A DNA stretch of 64,000 nt from an uncultured Clostridia bacterium (GCA_947627725.1 CANQXE010000001.1:186001-250000); one strand, 5' to 3'. Counted from the stretch's first letter, positions 1 to 7,490 are shown. Notes: generated by a model from the letters alone, not told the origin. Numbers and translations: made by a program.

Positions 1-1
1 T

Positions 2-43
2 AAAAACAATACTACTGCAACAGTTGTTGCACAAATTAATTAA
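2..43 (+). CDS. 3' end of an unidentified gene (partial)
   Basis: The first bases read in frame 2 as a short tail ending VVAQIN and a TAA stop. This could be the last 13 codons of a gene that begins outside the window. There is too little sequence to name a family, and an untranslated tail would look much the same. Confidence is low. Confidence 0.25.
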   Translation, partial: KNNTTATVVAQIN

Positions 44-163
44 GATAAGATTGGAGTGATATAGAAAAAATATAAGCTTGTGGTATTATGCCACGCAATT
101 TTTCAAAGCTGAATACTGAACCTTGTCCTTGTAATATAAATGAGTATGAGGAGATGTATTGCT

Positions 164-337
164 ATGGATAAGCCTGTGATTACCGAAAAATTAATTAAAA
201 ACTATGAAATTGATTTCGGCAAGGGCAAAGCCGTAGTAAACGAATATCTCCCAAGCCTTACCAAAGACGAGATTGAATTAAACCGAATGACTGTTAAAAA
301 CATTTTAGCAAAGGTTTTCGGTAAAGATGCGATATAA
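164..337 (+). CDS. small conserved-looking protein upstream of recombinase
   Basis: This 57-residue acidic/basic protein starts MDKPVITEKL. The ATG at 164 was chosen over the upstream ATG at 140 because a GAGGAG ribosome site lies at 147-152. A 27-codon reading frame (88-171, starting MPRNFSKL) overlaps its start but has no clear ribosome site. The gene sits 70 bp before a large serine recombinase on the same strand, the usual position of small accessory genes in recombinase-carrying elements. I recognise no domain and assign no function. Confidence 0.6.
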   Translation: MDKPVITEKLIKNYEIDFGKGKAVVNEYLPSLTKDEIELNRMTVKNILAKVFGKDAI

Positions 338-406
338 GCTGGACATTTCACAATGCTTCGTATATATTGATGTTGAGTTATCGGTCAGAAATGAGGTAAC
401 TTATTT

Positions 407-1906
407 ATGATCGCAATTTATGCTCGTCAATCGGTAGAAAAAGAGGACAGCATTTCAATCGAATCGCAGATTGAAATGTGTACCTACGAGGCAAGAGGTG
501 AGGCATTTTTAGTATATAAGGACAAAGGATTCAGCGGTAAAAATACAAATCGCCCTGAGTTTCAACGAATGATGCAGGACATCAAAACAGGGCGGAAAGG
601 AATTACAAAGGTCATCGTTTACAAGCTTGACCGTATCAGCAGAAGTATTCTTGATTTTTCAAATATGATGGATACTTTCGGTAAGCTCGGAGTTGAATTT
701 TCATCGGCAACCGAAAAGTTTGATACAAGCACGCCTATGGGCAGGGCAATGCTGAATATCTGTATAACTTTTGCACAGCTTGAGCGAGAAACCACACAGC
801 AGAGAGTAAAGGATAACTATATCTCTCGCAGTCAGAAAGGCTTTTATATGGGAGGACCCGTGCCTGTCGGGTTCAAAAAAGTTGATTTAACGATTGACGG
901 TATCAAAACATCTATGTATGAGCAGATACCTGCTGAGGTTGAACTCGTTAAAAAGGTTTTTGAAATGTATGCGGATGTGAATTATTCCAACGAGGACATT
1001 GCAAAAGCAGTTCGTGATATGCCCCCTGAATGCAGACGGAACAGAACTGTTACAAGAGCGAGAATACAGGACTTTATTAAAAATCCTGTTTATGTCAAAG
1101 CGGATATAAATGTGTATAATTTTTTCAAATCTAAAGGAGTGAAGATTATCAATCCGCCTGAGGATTTTATCGGCACAAATGGTTGCTATCTTTACACTGG
1201 TGACAAAAGCACACGAAAGCAAACCGACCTTTCAAATGCTGTTCTTGTGCTTGCACCGCACGAAGGATTTATTGACTCTGATTTGTGGATAAGATGCAGA
1301 GAACGAGCACTTGACCAGCAGCAGATAAAACGTAATCCAAAGGCGAAAAACACTTGGCTTGCAGGGCTTGTTAAATGTGGCAACTGTGGTTATGCGCTTG
1401 TACGGAAAAACTATATCAAGAAGAACATTAGCTATTTTCTATGCTCTCACAAGATGAATGATAATCTTTGTTGCGGATGCGGAACAATTCACGCAGATGA
1501 ATTTGAACGATTTATATTGCAGAAAATCAAGGAAAAGCTTGCTGATTTTAAGGAGTTTGAAATTGCAGGTGTCTCTGCTAATAATCCTAAAATAGAGGAG
1601 TTGAAGGCACGGCAAATTGCAATAGATAACGAAATCAGTGAAACCGTTAAAAATGTTGCAGGCGCAAACGAAATCGTTATGGCGTATATCAATGAAAGTG
1701 TTGAACGGCTCCATAGCGAAAAAATACAAATTCAGGCAGAAATTCAAAGGCTAAGTGAAAACAGATATTCGGCAAACGAAAAAATAATTTGTGATTTTGA
1801 TAAATTTGATACACTGCCTTTTGAACGCAAACGAGAGCTTGCAAACGCAGTAATCAAAAAAATTTATGCAACAAGTGATAAAATTGATATTGTTTGGAAT
1901 ATATAA
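407..1906 (+). CDS. large serine recombinase (site-specific integrase/resolvase)
   Basis: This enzyme would cut and rejoin DNA at attachment sites through a phosphoserine linkage. The 499 residues show the family order. An N-terminal resolvase domain (about 1-150) carries the catalytic serine at position 9 in YARQS and the arginine-rich YKLDRISRS motif near 71-79. A recombinase domain follows (about 160-290), then a Cys-rich zinc ribbon (about 322-360, with CGNCG and CCGCG) and a C-terminal coiled coil (about 390-470). A GAGGTAAC ribosome site precedes the ATG. It is full length with no visible defect. It probably belongs to a mobile element extending left of the window. Its own attachment sites were not found. 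Confidence 0.92.
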   Translation: MIAIYARQSVEKEDSISIESQIEMCTYEARGEAFLVYKDKGFSGKNTNRPEFQRMMQDIKTGRKGITKVIVYKLDRISRSILDFSNMMDTFGKLGVEFSSATEKFDTSTPMGRAMLNICITFAQLERETTQQRVKDNYISRSQKGFYMGGPVPVGFKKVDLTIDGIKTSMYEQIPAEVELVKKVFEMYADVNYSNEDIAKAVRDMPPECRRNRTVTRARIQDFIKNPVYVKADINVYNFFKSKGVKIINPPEDFIGTNGCYLYTGDKSTRKQTDLSNAVLVLAPHEGFIDSDLWIRCRERALDQQQIKRNPKAKNTWLAGLVKCGNCGYALVRKNYIKKNISYFLCSHKMNDNLCCGCGTIHADEFERFILQKIKEKLADFKEFEIAGVSANNPKIEELKARQIAIDNEISETVKNVAGANEIVMAYINESVERLHSEKIQIQAEIQRLSENRYSANEKIICDFDKFDTLPFERKRELANAVIKKIYATSDKIDIVWNI

Positions 1907-1911
1907 TCATA

Positions 1912-1961
1912 TTGACAAATAGGATAAATAGGATATAATAATTATAGGATATATTTATCCT
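1912..1961 (+). promoter_or_regulatory. promoter and autoregulatory operator of the phd-doc pair
   Basis: TTGACA (1912-1917) and TATAAT (1934-1939) are spaced by 16 bp. The hexamer AGGATA occurs at 1921-1926, 1930-1935 and 1946-1951, and its complement TATCCT at 1956-1961, so the last two form an inverted repeat with a 4-bp loop. The repeats lie between the promoter elements and over the start point. This is the pattern expected for binding by a Phd/YefM antitoxin, which in this family represses its own operon together with the toxin. Confidence 0.75.
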
Positions 1962-1981
1962 ATATAAAATGAGGTGATTAT

Positions 1982-2227
1982 ATGTATATCAACACAGATA
2001 CAATTTTTTCAATGACGCAAGCAAATCAGAATTTTTCCTCAGTAGCAAGGACGGTAGACAATAAAGGTGAGGCAGTTGTGTTCAAAAACAACAAGCCAAA
2101 ATATCTTATTGTGGATATTGAGTCAAACGATTTAATGCTCGATCTAACTGATGATGAGAAGATTGATATTGTTGCGAAAAGAGTGCTTGAAAAATATCTT
2201 CCCGCTTTTAAGGAGCTTGCAAAATGA
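1982..2227 (+). CDS. Phd/YefM-family antitoxin
   Basis: This is the antitoxin of a type II toxin-antitoxin pair. The 81-residue protein has the Phd/YefM N-terminal DNA-binding fold. It starts MYINTDTIFSMTQANQNF, followed by the family's segment carrying VVFKNNKPKYLIVDIE, and has an acidic C-terminal tail (about 52-81) that in relatives wraps around the toxin. A GAGGTGAT ribosome site precedes it. Its last codons overlap the start of doc by 4 bp (ATGA), so the two are translationally coupled. It is expected to neutralise Doc and to repress the promoter at 1912-1961. Confidence 0.85.
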   Translation: MYINTDTIFSMTQANQNFSSVARTVDNKGEAVVFKNNKPKYLIVDIESNDLMLDLTDDEKIDIVAKRVLEKYLPAFKELAK

Positions 2228-2601
2228 TAAAATTCAGTAAGGAAAAAATATTGCTTCTTCATCAGGTTATGGCAGAAGCAACGGGCGGAGATATAGGTGT
2301 TCGTGATGAAGCTTTGCTTGAATCGGCAATAGAAAACATTTACGCAACTTTTGATGGTATTGAACTTTATCCGTCAAAAGAAGAAAAAGCAGCAAGGCTG
2401 GGTTTTTCACTTATATCAAATCATGCATTTCTTGATGGAAACAAACGAATAGGAATGTACATTATGATTTCATTTCTTGAACTGAATGGTATTAAAATTG
2501 ATGCAACAAATGATGATGTTGTTAAACTTGGATTATCCGTTGCGGATGGAAGTTCAAACTATGAAGACATTCTTAAATGGATAATAGACCATAAAATATA
2601 A
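2224..2601 (+). CDS. doc: Doc-type (Fic fold) toxin
   Basis: This is a death-on-curing toxin. In characterised members a Fic-fold kinase phosphorylates elongation factor EF-Tu and stops translation. The 125 residues contain the Doc signature HAFLDGNKR at about 67-75 with the catalytic histidine and the Gly-Asn-Lys loop intact, so it looks active. It lies directly after the antitoxin with an ATGA overlap. The pair could stabilise the neighbouring recombinase element or protect against phages, but nothing in the sequence decides which. Confidence 0.88.
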   Translation: MIKFSKEKILLLHQVMAEATGGDIGVRDEALLESAIENIYATFDGIELYPSKEEKAARLGFSLISNHAFLDGNKRIGMYIMISFLELNGIKIDATNDDVVKLGLSVADGSSNYEDILKWIIDHKI

Positions 2602-2631
2602 AAATTGGTGCAGGGATTAACTCTGCACCAA
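2598..2631 (-). terminator. terminator of the catalase-like gene
   Basis: The arms TTGGTGCAG (2605-2613) and CTGCACCAA (2623-2631) form a 9-bp hairpin. Read on the minus strand the hairpin is followed by a run of T, so it ends minus-strand transcription from the cotJC-like fragment. It may also stop doc transcription from the other side. Confidence 0.75.
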
Positions 2632-2633
2632 AA

Positions 2634-3002
2634 TTAAAAGAAAAGTTTACAAGATTGCGGTAGCGTATCACCGAAGCGCTGGAAGTGAACCACCTCACGC
2701 TCACGCAAAAATTTAATCGGTTCTATGATATCGGGGTCATCGACAAGTCTTAAAATATTGTCGTATGTGACACGTGCTTTTTGCTCTGCGGCAAGATCCT
2801 CGTTAAGGTCGGCTATTGTATCGCCCTTTACCTGCATACTAGCGGCGGACCAAGGAACTCCGCTTGCCGCGGTAGGATACACACCGTTTGTGTGGTCAAC
2901 AAAATATGCCGCAAAATTCGGATTATCCTCAATCTGCTTTTCAGTCAGATTTTTTGTAAGCTGGTGTACGATAGTACCAATCATTTCAAGATGACCTAAT
3001 TC
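2634..3002 (-). pseudogene. cotJC: CotJC/manganese-catalase family gene, 3' fragment split off by the prophage
   Basis: CotJC-type proteins are dimanganese catalases of the spore coat. This fragment encodes the C-terminal two thirds, with the family motifs HLEMIGTIVHQLT, AYFVDHTNGVYPTAASGVPW, AEQKARTTYDNI-like and REREVVHFQRFG. The reading frame continues into the attachment site at 2995-3002, where host sequence ends and prophage begins. The missing upstream part lies at 36076-36197. Two oddities were seen. The last residues (DTLPQSCKLFF) replace the longer C-terminus usual in the family, and there is no start codon or ribosome site in front of this fragment, so it is probably silent while the prophage is present. 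Confidence 0.88.
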
Positions 3003-3025
3003 GTTTGCGACATAATGTTATAAAT
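2995..3025. other. attL of the prophage
   Basis: The core CCTAATTC (2995-3002) joins host sequence on the left to prophage on the right. The prophage arm ACATAATGTTATAAAT (3010-3025) is the exact reverse complement of the arm at 36059-36074. Joining right arm, core and left arm gives a 48-bp attP of 16 + 16 + 16 bp whose centre falls on the TC at the end of the shared core. This is the layout expected for a large serine integrase. Confidence 0.85.
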
Positions 3026-3116
3026 AATTTCATACAAAAAAAGAATTCTAACTAAACATTAAAATCTTTTTTATATTTTAAATTAATTAAGTAACTTAAT
3101 ACCAAATAAGCAACGC

Positions 3117-3299
3117 TTATATCACTTTTGAGCTAATAGTAATAATTCTTACAATATCGCCTGAGCTGTCCTTGATACCGACAGCCGTCTCAATTACTGT
3201 TTCGGAGTTTCTGACAAAGGTTGCTTTCATAATAACAAGCTCGTCATTTTCAAATATATCTTCAACGTCCATTAATTCTTCATTGTTAATATCGGTCAT
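3117..3299 (-). CDS. 60-residue acidic protein, left-end prophage cargo
   Basis: A short protein starting MTDINNEELMDVEDIFENDE. The start at 3299 was chosen because AAAGGAAAT lies just upstream; a longer reading frame to 3422 would run through a terminator hairpin. It is acidic at the N-terminus and has an alternating hydrophobic C-terminal half (SGDIVRIITISSKVI). I recognise no family. It is the gene closest to attL, a place where phages often carry genes expressed in the lysogen. Confidence 0.55.
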   Translation of the reverse strand: MTDINNEELMDVEDIFENDELVIMKATFVRNSETVIETAVGIKDSSGDIVRIITISSKVI

Positions 3300-3334
3300 A
3301 GCTATTTCCTTTGTTTCAAAGAATAAAATAAAGT

Positions 3335-3374
3335 AATTAAAAAGAGCGATTAGATCACTTAAACCAAATCGCTC
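3335..3374 (-). terminator. minus-strand terminator
   Basis: The arms GAGCGATT (3344-3351) and AATCGCTC (3367-3374) pair over a 15-nt loop and are followed on the minus strand by CTTTTTAATTA. It separates the 60-residue gene from anything transcribed from further right. Confidence 0.6.
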
Positions 3375-3494
3375 AACCTCAGCTTGCAATATTATTATAA
3401 TGTTAGATGAAAATAAAATCAATAAAATAGATAATACAATAATGAGAATAATGCAACAGTTATGAATTTGTTTTCCCTCGTTCTATTAATACAT

Positions 3495-3527
3495 AAAAAA
3501 AAGGGAACCAATACAAGTATCGGCTCC
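3495..3527 (-). terminator. strong minus-strand terminator
   Basis: The arms at 3504-3514 and 3517-3527 pair over 11 positions on the minus-strand RNA, two of them as G-U pairs, followed by eight T. It would end transcripts coming from the small minus-strand frame at 3561-3767. Confidence 0.75.
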
Positions 3528-3560
3528 TTGGAAACATAACTGAATATGTTTTGTTCTACA

Positions 3561-3767
3561 TTACATATTATTACACAAATCAAAAAAATAGTCAACAATT
3601 TTTTTGACAAATTCATAGTTTGATTGAATTAGTGCATTTTTTTGAAAATAATCTTTATAACGAATAAATTTCTTATCAAACAAATCTTTTAATTCTTTCA
3701 AAGTGTAATATTTTATTTTCTTGTAGAACGGCAAATAAAATTTAATTGTATTTTGTAGATATATCAA
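3561..3767 (-). CDS. possible 68-residue basic protein (uncertain)
   Basis: The frame starts at a TTG and encodes a lysine/tyrosine-rich protein (YYTLKELKDLFDKKFIRYKDYF). It is followed by a good terminator (3495-3527), which argues for a transcript here. However there is no convincing ribosome site, and the start abuts the promoter of the divergent gene at 3793. It could be a decayed gene or an RNA. No family was recognised. Confidence 0.35.
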   Translation of the reverse strand: MIYLQNTIKFYLPFYKKIKYYTLKELKDLFDKKFIRYKDYFQKNALIQSNYEFVKKIVDYFFDLCNNM

Positions 3768-3774
3768 TTATAAT
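3746..3774 (+). promoter_or_regulatory. promoter of the 99-residue gene
   Basis: TTGTAT (3746-3751) and TATAAT (3769-3774) with 17-bp spacing lie directly upstream of the GAGGTG ribosome site of the gene at 3793. Confidence 0.6.
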
Positions 3775-3792
3775 GTCAATGAGGTGTACACT

Positions 3793-4092
3793 ATGAATTA
3801 CGATGATTTATTTGCAAAAGCAATGGCGAATTTTCTACACAGAGAAATAATAGAGGATGCTCATTCAAAATATAATATATCCCAAGAAGATATGGAACAA
3901 ATGAACAGAAAAGCCGTGAACAGGGCTAAATTGCTCACTGAAATAATGATAGATACAAAAAAATTAGATGCTTTCACTATTCTTTATTCATTAGCAGTTA
4001 TAAATGAATGGGATGATCCTGTTGAAACAGATGATGTAATAGGCATAAGAAATACTATTGATAGAACTGCCAATACAGGCAAAATATTTTGA
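3793..4092 (+). CDS. 99-residue soluble protein, prophage cargo
   Basis: The ATG at 3793 is preceded by GAGGTG; a GTG three codons upstream lies inside that ribosome site and was rejected. The protein is mostly helical and charged (MNYDDLFAKAMANFLHRE at the N-terminus) with no membrane segment or recognised motif. It is the only plus-strand gene in the left part of the prophage and has its own promoter and a terminator behind it. It is therefore expressed apart from the late operon, typical of a gene active in the lysogen. Function unknown. Confidence 0.6.
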   Translation: MNYDDLFAKAMANFLHREIIEDAHSKYNISQEDMEQMNRKAVNRAKLLTEIMIDTKKLDAFTILYSLAVINEWDDPVETDDVIGIRNTIDRTANTGKIF

Positions 4093-4098
4093 TAAACA

Positions 4099-4141
4099 AA
4101 AAGCCGCCCCTTACCTCAACAGAGATAAGGGGCAGTCTTTT
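4099..4141. terminator. bidirectional terminator
   Basis: GCCCCTTA (4106-4113) pairs with TAAGGGGC (4126-4133), with extra pairs inside. T-runs follow on both strands, so it can end the plus-strand gene at 3793-4092 and the minus-strand transcript of the 296-residue gene with its mini-gene. Confidence 0.85.
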
Positions 4142-4146
4142 AAGAT

Positions 4147-4176
4147 TTACAATTCAGGTGCTGTTCCAAGTCCCAT
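4147..4176 (-). CDS. mini-gene, 9 residues (MGLGTAPEL)
   Basis: A 9-codon frame with a good ribosome site (AAAGGATGAG, 7-8 nt before ATG). It lies between the stop of the 296-residue membrane gene (4241) and the terminator at 4099-4141. Its first seven codons and its ribosome site repeat those of the 19-codon frame at 5365-5424 almost perfectly. The repetition of both start site and peptide argues for translation, but a nucleotide-level role cannot be excluded. Confidence 0.45.
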   Translation of the reverse strand: MGLGTAPEL

Positions 4177-4195
4177 AACACTCATCCTTTCATTT
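4156..4195. repeat. 40-bp direct repeat, copy 1
   Basis: Identical to 5404-5443 at 38 of 40 positions. It covers the ribosome site and the first seven codons of the mini-gene. Both copies lie just before a terminator at the end of a minus-strand gene, suggesting that the 296-residue gene was inserted together with a duplicate of the operon end. Confidence 0.85.
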
Positions 4196-4240
4196 GACTA
4201 GAATTATTATACCTCTTTTTTTAAAATTGTCAACAAAAAT

Positions 4241-5131
4241 TTACTGAAAGTTTTCTGGAATCGTTCCATTGTTTGTTTCCTCAGCTTTAATATTTTGTCT
4301 AGCTGTTGTAGATTTTTTTACCCATATCTCATAAAGTCCCTGTAAATTTCTATATAATTTTGGTTTTCCTAGCTCCGAACATTTTGAGATATCATAATAT
4401 AAAGTTCTACACATTTCAATATATGTTGGATATAGTGACTGATATACAACACTTTCGTCAGCAACATTATGTGTAAAATACATTGCAAATTGTTCTGCAT
4501 TATTAAGGACTTTAGTAACATAATTATTGAAAAAATCATTCATTGCTTTGTCAACATCAACCTTTATGACTACTTTACCTGATCCACCTTCTTTTGTTTC
4601 ATTAACTGCAAATCCGTTCATGTGAAGATTGAATGCTTCATTAATTTCAACGATTCTCTTTAAAAATTGTTTTGATGAATACATTTGATTTAGTTTTTTT
4701 ATTTCGTCTTGTGAAAAAATGTCATTCATTTCTTCAACATCAAAATCTTTCATTTGTGCTTTATCTTTTTGAAGGAACTCGTATATTCCGGCAGTTTTAT
4801 AAACACAATTTACAACAGCAAATGGTGTTAAAACCTCATTTTTATAGTATTCAGACAAGTCAATAGCTTTTTGAACTTTATCAGTTTGCATTTTAATGAT
4901 ACTACTTTTGGAAGATAAATAATATTGCCAAACGGCTATTACAGTTCCTACAATCACAAATAGCGATGCTAATATTTGAGATATTTTTTCTATAATCTCA
5001 ATTTTATTGGTTCCACACGAAAAAATAGGAAGTTCTTTTATAGAAAGAGGTATTAATATTATAATTAAAGATACTGAAATTAATATTATTGATATAATTT
5101 TTCTCTTGTGCTTTTTTAAAAACTTCTTCAT
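4241..5131 (-). CDS. 296-residue membrane protein, prophage cargo
   Basis: Two N-terminal membrane segments (about 12-32 and 51-72) precede a long charged, helical cytoplasmic part beginning SSKSSIIKMQTDKVQKAIDL. The general look is that of small-family phage or plasmid membrane proteins with a short periplasm-side hairpin, but I cannot name a domain. It lies downstream of the lysis genes, separated from them by a terminator (5272-5314), and so probably has its own promoter. That position fits genes expressed by the lysogen, such as superinfection exclusion factors; this is inference from position only. Confidence 0.7.
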   Translation of the reverse strand: MKKFLKKHKRKIISIILISVSLIIILIPLSIKELPIFSCGTNKIEIIEKISQILASLFVIVGTVIAVWQYYLSSKSSIIKMQTDKVQKAIDLSEYYKNEVLTPFAVVNCVYKTAGIYEFLQKDKAQMKDFDVEEMNDIFSQDEIKKLNQMYSSKQFLKRIVEINEAFNLHMNGFAVNETKEGGSGKVVIKVDVDKAMNDFFNNYVTKVLNNAEQFAMYFTHNVADESVVYQSLYPTYIEMCRTLYYDISKCSELGKPKLYRNLQGLYEIWVKKSTTARQNIKAEETNNGTIPENFQ

Positions 5132-5271
5132 TTTACAATCCTTTATTTTTATTAAGGAGATTATATAACATATTAATACAAGAAATAAATTGATTTAGTC
5201 AATACATATTACAAAACTGCATAAATTATCGACAAAAAAATAGATAATATTACAAATTGTATCTATATAAA

Positions 5272-5314
5272 CAAAAAATCGCCCCTAGCTCCTACAAACA
5301 TAAGAGCCGAGGGC
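5272..5314 (-). terminator. terminator of the late (lysis) operon
   Basis: The arms at 5281-5291 and 5304-5314 pair on the minus strand with two G-U pairs and one mismatch, followed by six T. It is the first terminator after the lysis genes and marks the end of the long minus-strand late transcript. Confidence 0.75.
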
Positions 5315-5364
5315 TTTTGCTTTAACAATATTTAATTAATAAATCAATGGTGAACACATAATAT

Positions 5365-5424
5365 TCACGCCCATTCTTCTTCAAATCTAATGTATTTCAA
5401 ATTAGGTGCTGTTCCAAGTCCCAT
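5365..5424 (-). CDS. mini-gene, 19 residues starting MGLGTAPNL
   Basis: A 19-codon frame (MGLGTAPNLKYIRFEEEWA) with a strong ribosome site AAAGGAGAAG. It begins 14 bp after the stop of the endolysin gene and is the last gene before the late-operon terminator. A shortened copy, ending after the ninth codon, exists at 4147-4176. The conserved part is the hydrophobic GLGTAP segment. I do not recognise the peptide. It could be a late small protein, a signalling peptide or a regulatory upstream frame. Confidence 0.5.
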   Translation of the reverse strand: MGLGTAPNLKYIRFEEEWA

Positions 5425-5443
5425 AACACTTCTCCTTTCATTT
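5404..5443. repeat. 40-bp direct repeat, copy 2
   Basis: Partner of 4156-4195 (38/40 identical; the two differences lie between ribosome site and start codon). It overlaps the last codons of the endolysin gene and the start of the 19-residue mini-gene. Confidence 0.85.
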
Positions 5444-6934
5444 CAGCCAGTTAGTGTTGTCATTGTAAGCGGTAATCCATCCGGACGGGCATTTCACCCA
5501 AACTTTTTTTAATTTCGTATCAGTATAGCTGTCCTGCACTGTTATTTTAGTACCTGATTTGAAGTAAGCATTTGCGTTACGAATTTTTGAGGTAGCGTTC
5601 TTCTTGCCGTCTGTAGTCAGCTCCTTGACCTTTTTTCTAACACTCGCATTGTGGTTAGCATATATGCCTCTTACACCCTTTAAGGTGTAAACCTTGCCCT
5701 TTGTGTATGTCGGCAGCTTTGCTGACGTTACAGGAGATGCAGAAAGATAAGATGTGCTTACCCATTTGTTTGTGCCTATTTTGCTCCAGCCTCCGCTCGT
5801 TGCGGTTACGGTTACTTTAGCTTCTTTTGCAAGCGTTCCGACAATGGCTGCCGAGCTGCTTGCACTTTTACGGACATTAAGATTTAAACTCTGTGTGGCA
5901 ACATATCTTGTATAGCTTGTTGCTTTCGGCTTGCTTGAGGTATTATTGCCGGATGATTTGCTTGTAGCCTTGTAGTCATTACTATATATCCAGTAGTTTA
6001 CTGTATTACCGTATTTCTTGAAACTGCTCTCACTTACAAATGCAGAATTACCGCTTACTGTTACCCCTGCGGCACGTCTTGACGCAGTATTAAACTTTCC
6101 TGAATACAAATAAGGGTCATATACTGTAATTGTACCGCCGTTGTCCGCAACAAGCACTATGTAATGTCCGCCTGTTGTAAATAATCCCGAATTACAGGAG
6201 GCAACAACAAAATAATCTGTTATACCGTCTTTGTTTTTATCTGTCTTAAGATATTTTATCATCGTATTAAATGATGATGTTGAATAATATTCGTTAAAAT
6301 CAAAGTAATCGGCTACAAAAGACCAGCAAGCCCACGCCGTACCGTTATTGCTTGTACGGTAGCCGTTATCAACAAATAACTGTGCCATTGTAGTGGGAAG
6401 TATAGCGCCCTTCGAGCTTGATACAACCATTGCCGCCGATGTGGGACCGCAAGCAGATGACTTCATTGTCTGACTGCTGTCGCCTATACTTGTATAAGGC
6501 TTATTTGCCCATCGGCTGTCAGCCTGACTGTAATATGTAAGCCCGGAGCAAGCGCCGAGTAATTTATTGCCTTTGCCTGTGTTCGTTCCGTCATAGGACG
6601 GATTTTCCTGTTCTATCTGTGCATCAGGCTCTATTGCGCCTTCATCAACAATATCTGCTTCATTATCAGGAACAGGTGCAAGCTCATCTGTTGCAATATC
6701 CTGTTTGGATGCAACCGCATTTTTTGTATCGGCAGCTATTTTCTGAACTTCATCAGATATTGTCACTGTCTCTACACTGCTGACATTGTTGTTGGTATCA
6801 ACTGCCCGTGTGGTCTGTTCTGTGCTAGTTTCGTCAACTGATACCGCAACATCATTACTGCACCCTGCGAACATACTAAAAATGAAAAGCACGCTAAGAA
6901 GTGTGCAAATAATTCCATCAATAATTTTTTTCAT
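5438..6934 (-). CDS. putative endolysin: lipoprotein with C39-like peptidase and SH3b domains
   Basis: This would cut peptidoglycan cross-bridges at the end of infection. The N-terminus is a lipoprotein signal with lipobox FAGC (lipid-attached Cys25), followed by a long acidic linker (26-130). The peptidase domain (about 130-330) has Cys162 in SACGPTSAAM, His257 in GGHYIV and Asp273 in VYDPY, the C39-type triad. A bacterial SH3 domain (about 340-400, NLNVRKSAS) and a second wall-binding-like segment end the protein. It lies below the holin genes in the late operon. A lipid anchor is unusual for an endolysin and could keep it outside the membrane in an inactive state. A secreted lysogen-expressed hydrolase is the alternative. 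Confidence 0.82.
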   Translation of the reverse strand: MKKIIDGIICTLLSVLFIFSMFAGCSNDVAVSVDETSTEQTTRAVDTNNNVSSVETVTISDEVQKIAADTKNAVASKQDIATDELAPVPDNEADIVDEGAIEPDAQIEQENPSYDGTNTGKGNKLLGACSGLTYYSQADSRWANKPYTSIGDSSQTMKSSACGPTSAAMVVSSSKGAILPTTMAQLFVDNGYRTSNNGTAWACWSFVADYFDFNEYYSTSSFNTMIKYLKTDKNKDGITDYFVVASCNSGLFTTGGHYIVLVADNGGTITVYDPYLYSGKFNTASRRAAGVTVSGNSAFVSESSFKKYGNTVNYWIYSNDYKATSKSSGNNTSSKPKATSYTRYVATQSLNLNVRKSASSSAAIVGTLAKEAKVTVTATSGGWSKIGTNKWVSTSYLSASPVTSAKLPTYTKGKVYTLKGVRGIYANHNASVRKKVKELTTDGKKNATSKIRNANAYFKSGTKITVQDSYTDTKLKKVWVKCPSGWITAYNDNTNWLK

Positions 6935-6951
6935 AATCTTTACCTCACTTT

Positions 6952-7218
6952 TTAACCCAGAAGTATATTTATAACATTTTCTTCTGCACCCTGAATCAGT
7001 GTTACACCTGATACATTACAATAGCAGTGTTCACTCCACTTTTCATCATTAAGTACATCAAAACAAAATGCAGTTTCTCCATCATAGCAAGCTGAATATT
7101 TATGTTCATTTCTTTCAATATTGATTTCGCTATCAAAAAGTTCCTCATCATTTTTTGTAAATAATCTTATTGTTTGAAACTCATCAATAAATTTTTCTAA
7201 GAACTCCCAAAGTTCCAT
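6952..7218 (-). CDS. 88-residue late protein of unknown function
   Basis: An acidic soluble protein (MELWEFLEKFIDEFQTI at the N-terminus; two cysteines in CYCNVSG near the end) lying between the holin and endolysin genes. It ends 17 bp before the endolysin start region. The domain is not recognised; the size and acidity would fit an inhibitor or partner of a neighbouring protein, but that is only a guess. Confidence 0.65.
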   Translation of the reverse strand: MELWEFLEKFIDEFQTIRLFTKNDEELFDSEINIERNEHKYSACYDGETAFCFDVLNDEKWSEHCYCNVSGVTLIQGAEENVINILLG

Positions 7219-7222
7219 AGCC

Positions 7223-7489
7223 TTAATCCTCCGTTTTTAATTCTTCTGAATTAACTTCAATACCCTCAACTGCATCAAGCACATTTTTTGTTTCTGCCTG
7301 AACAGATGCTTTATCAACAGTGCCTTCAATTACCATATAAGCAACCGCCGCTACACCTGCGATAACATACCCTGCTATCTGTACCTTTTCATTATTTGCG
7401 GATTTGAGAGCAGCGCCGATACCTGCTGCAATGATTACAGCAGTTACAATAAATTTTCTTGATGTTATTTTCTTAATGATGTTATTCAT
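7223..7489 (-). CDS. phage holin-like protein
   Basis: 88 residues with two membrane segments (about 14-32 and 38-56) separated by a short charged turn, a basic N-terminus (MNNIIKKITSRKF) and an acidic C-terminal tail. This is the build of small class II holins, which make membrane lesions that let the endolysin act. It lies between an XhlA-like gene and the endolysin in the late operon. The family cannot be fixed from the sequence alone. Confidence 0.75.
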   Translation of the reverse strand: MNNIIKKITSRKFIVTAVIIAAGIGAALKSANNEKVQIAGYVIAGVAAVAYMVIEGTVDKASVQAETKNVLDAVEGIEVNSEELKTED

Positions 7490-7490
7490 A

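Noticed and set aside
3419-3616. 65-codon minus-strand frame with a hydrophobic start
   Set aside because: It runs through the terminator at 3495-3527 and has no ribosome site.
4147-5424. Arbitrium-type signalling peptide for the mini-genes
   Set aside because: No AimR-like receptor is present, the peptides have no export signal, and they stand at operon ends in the late region.
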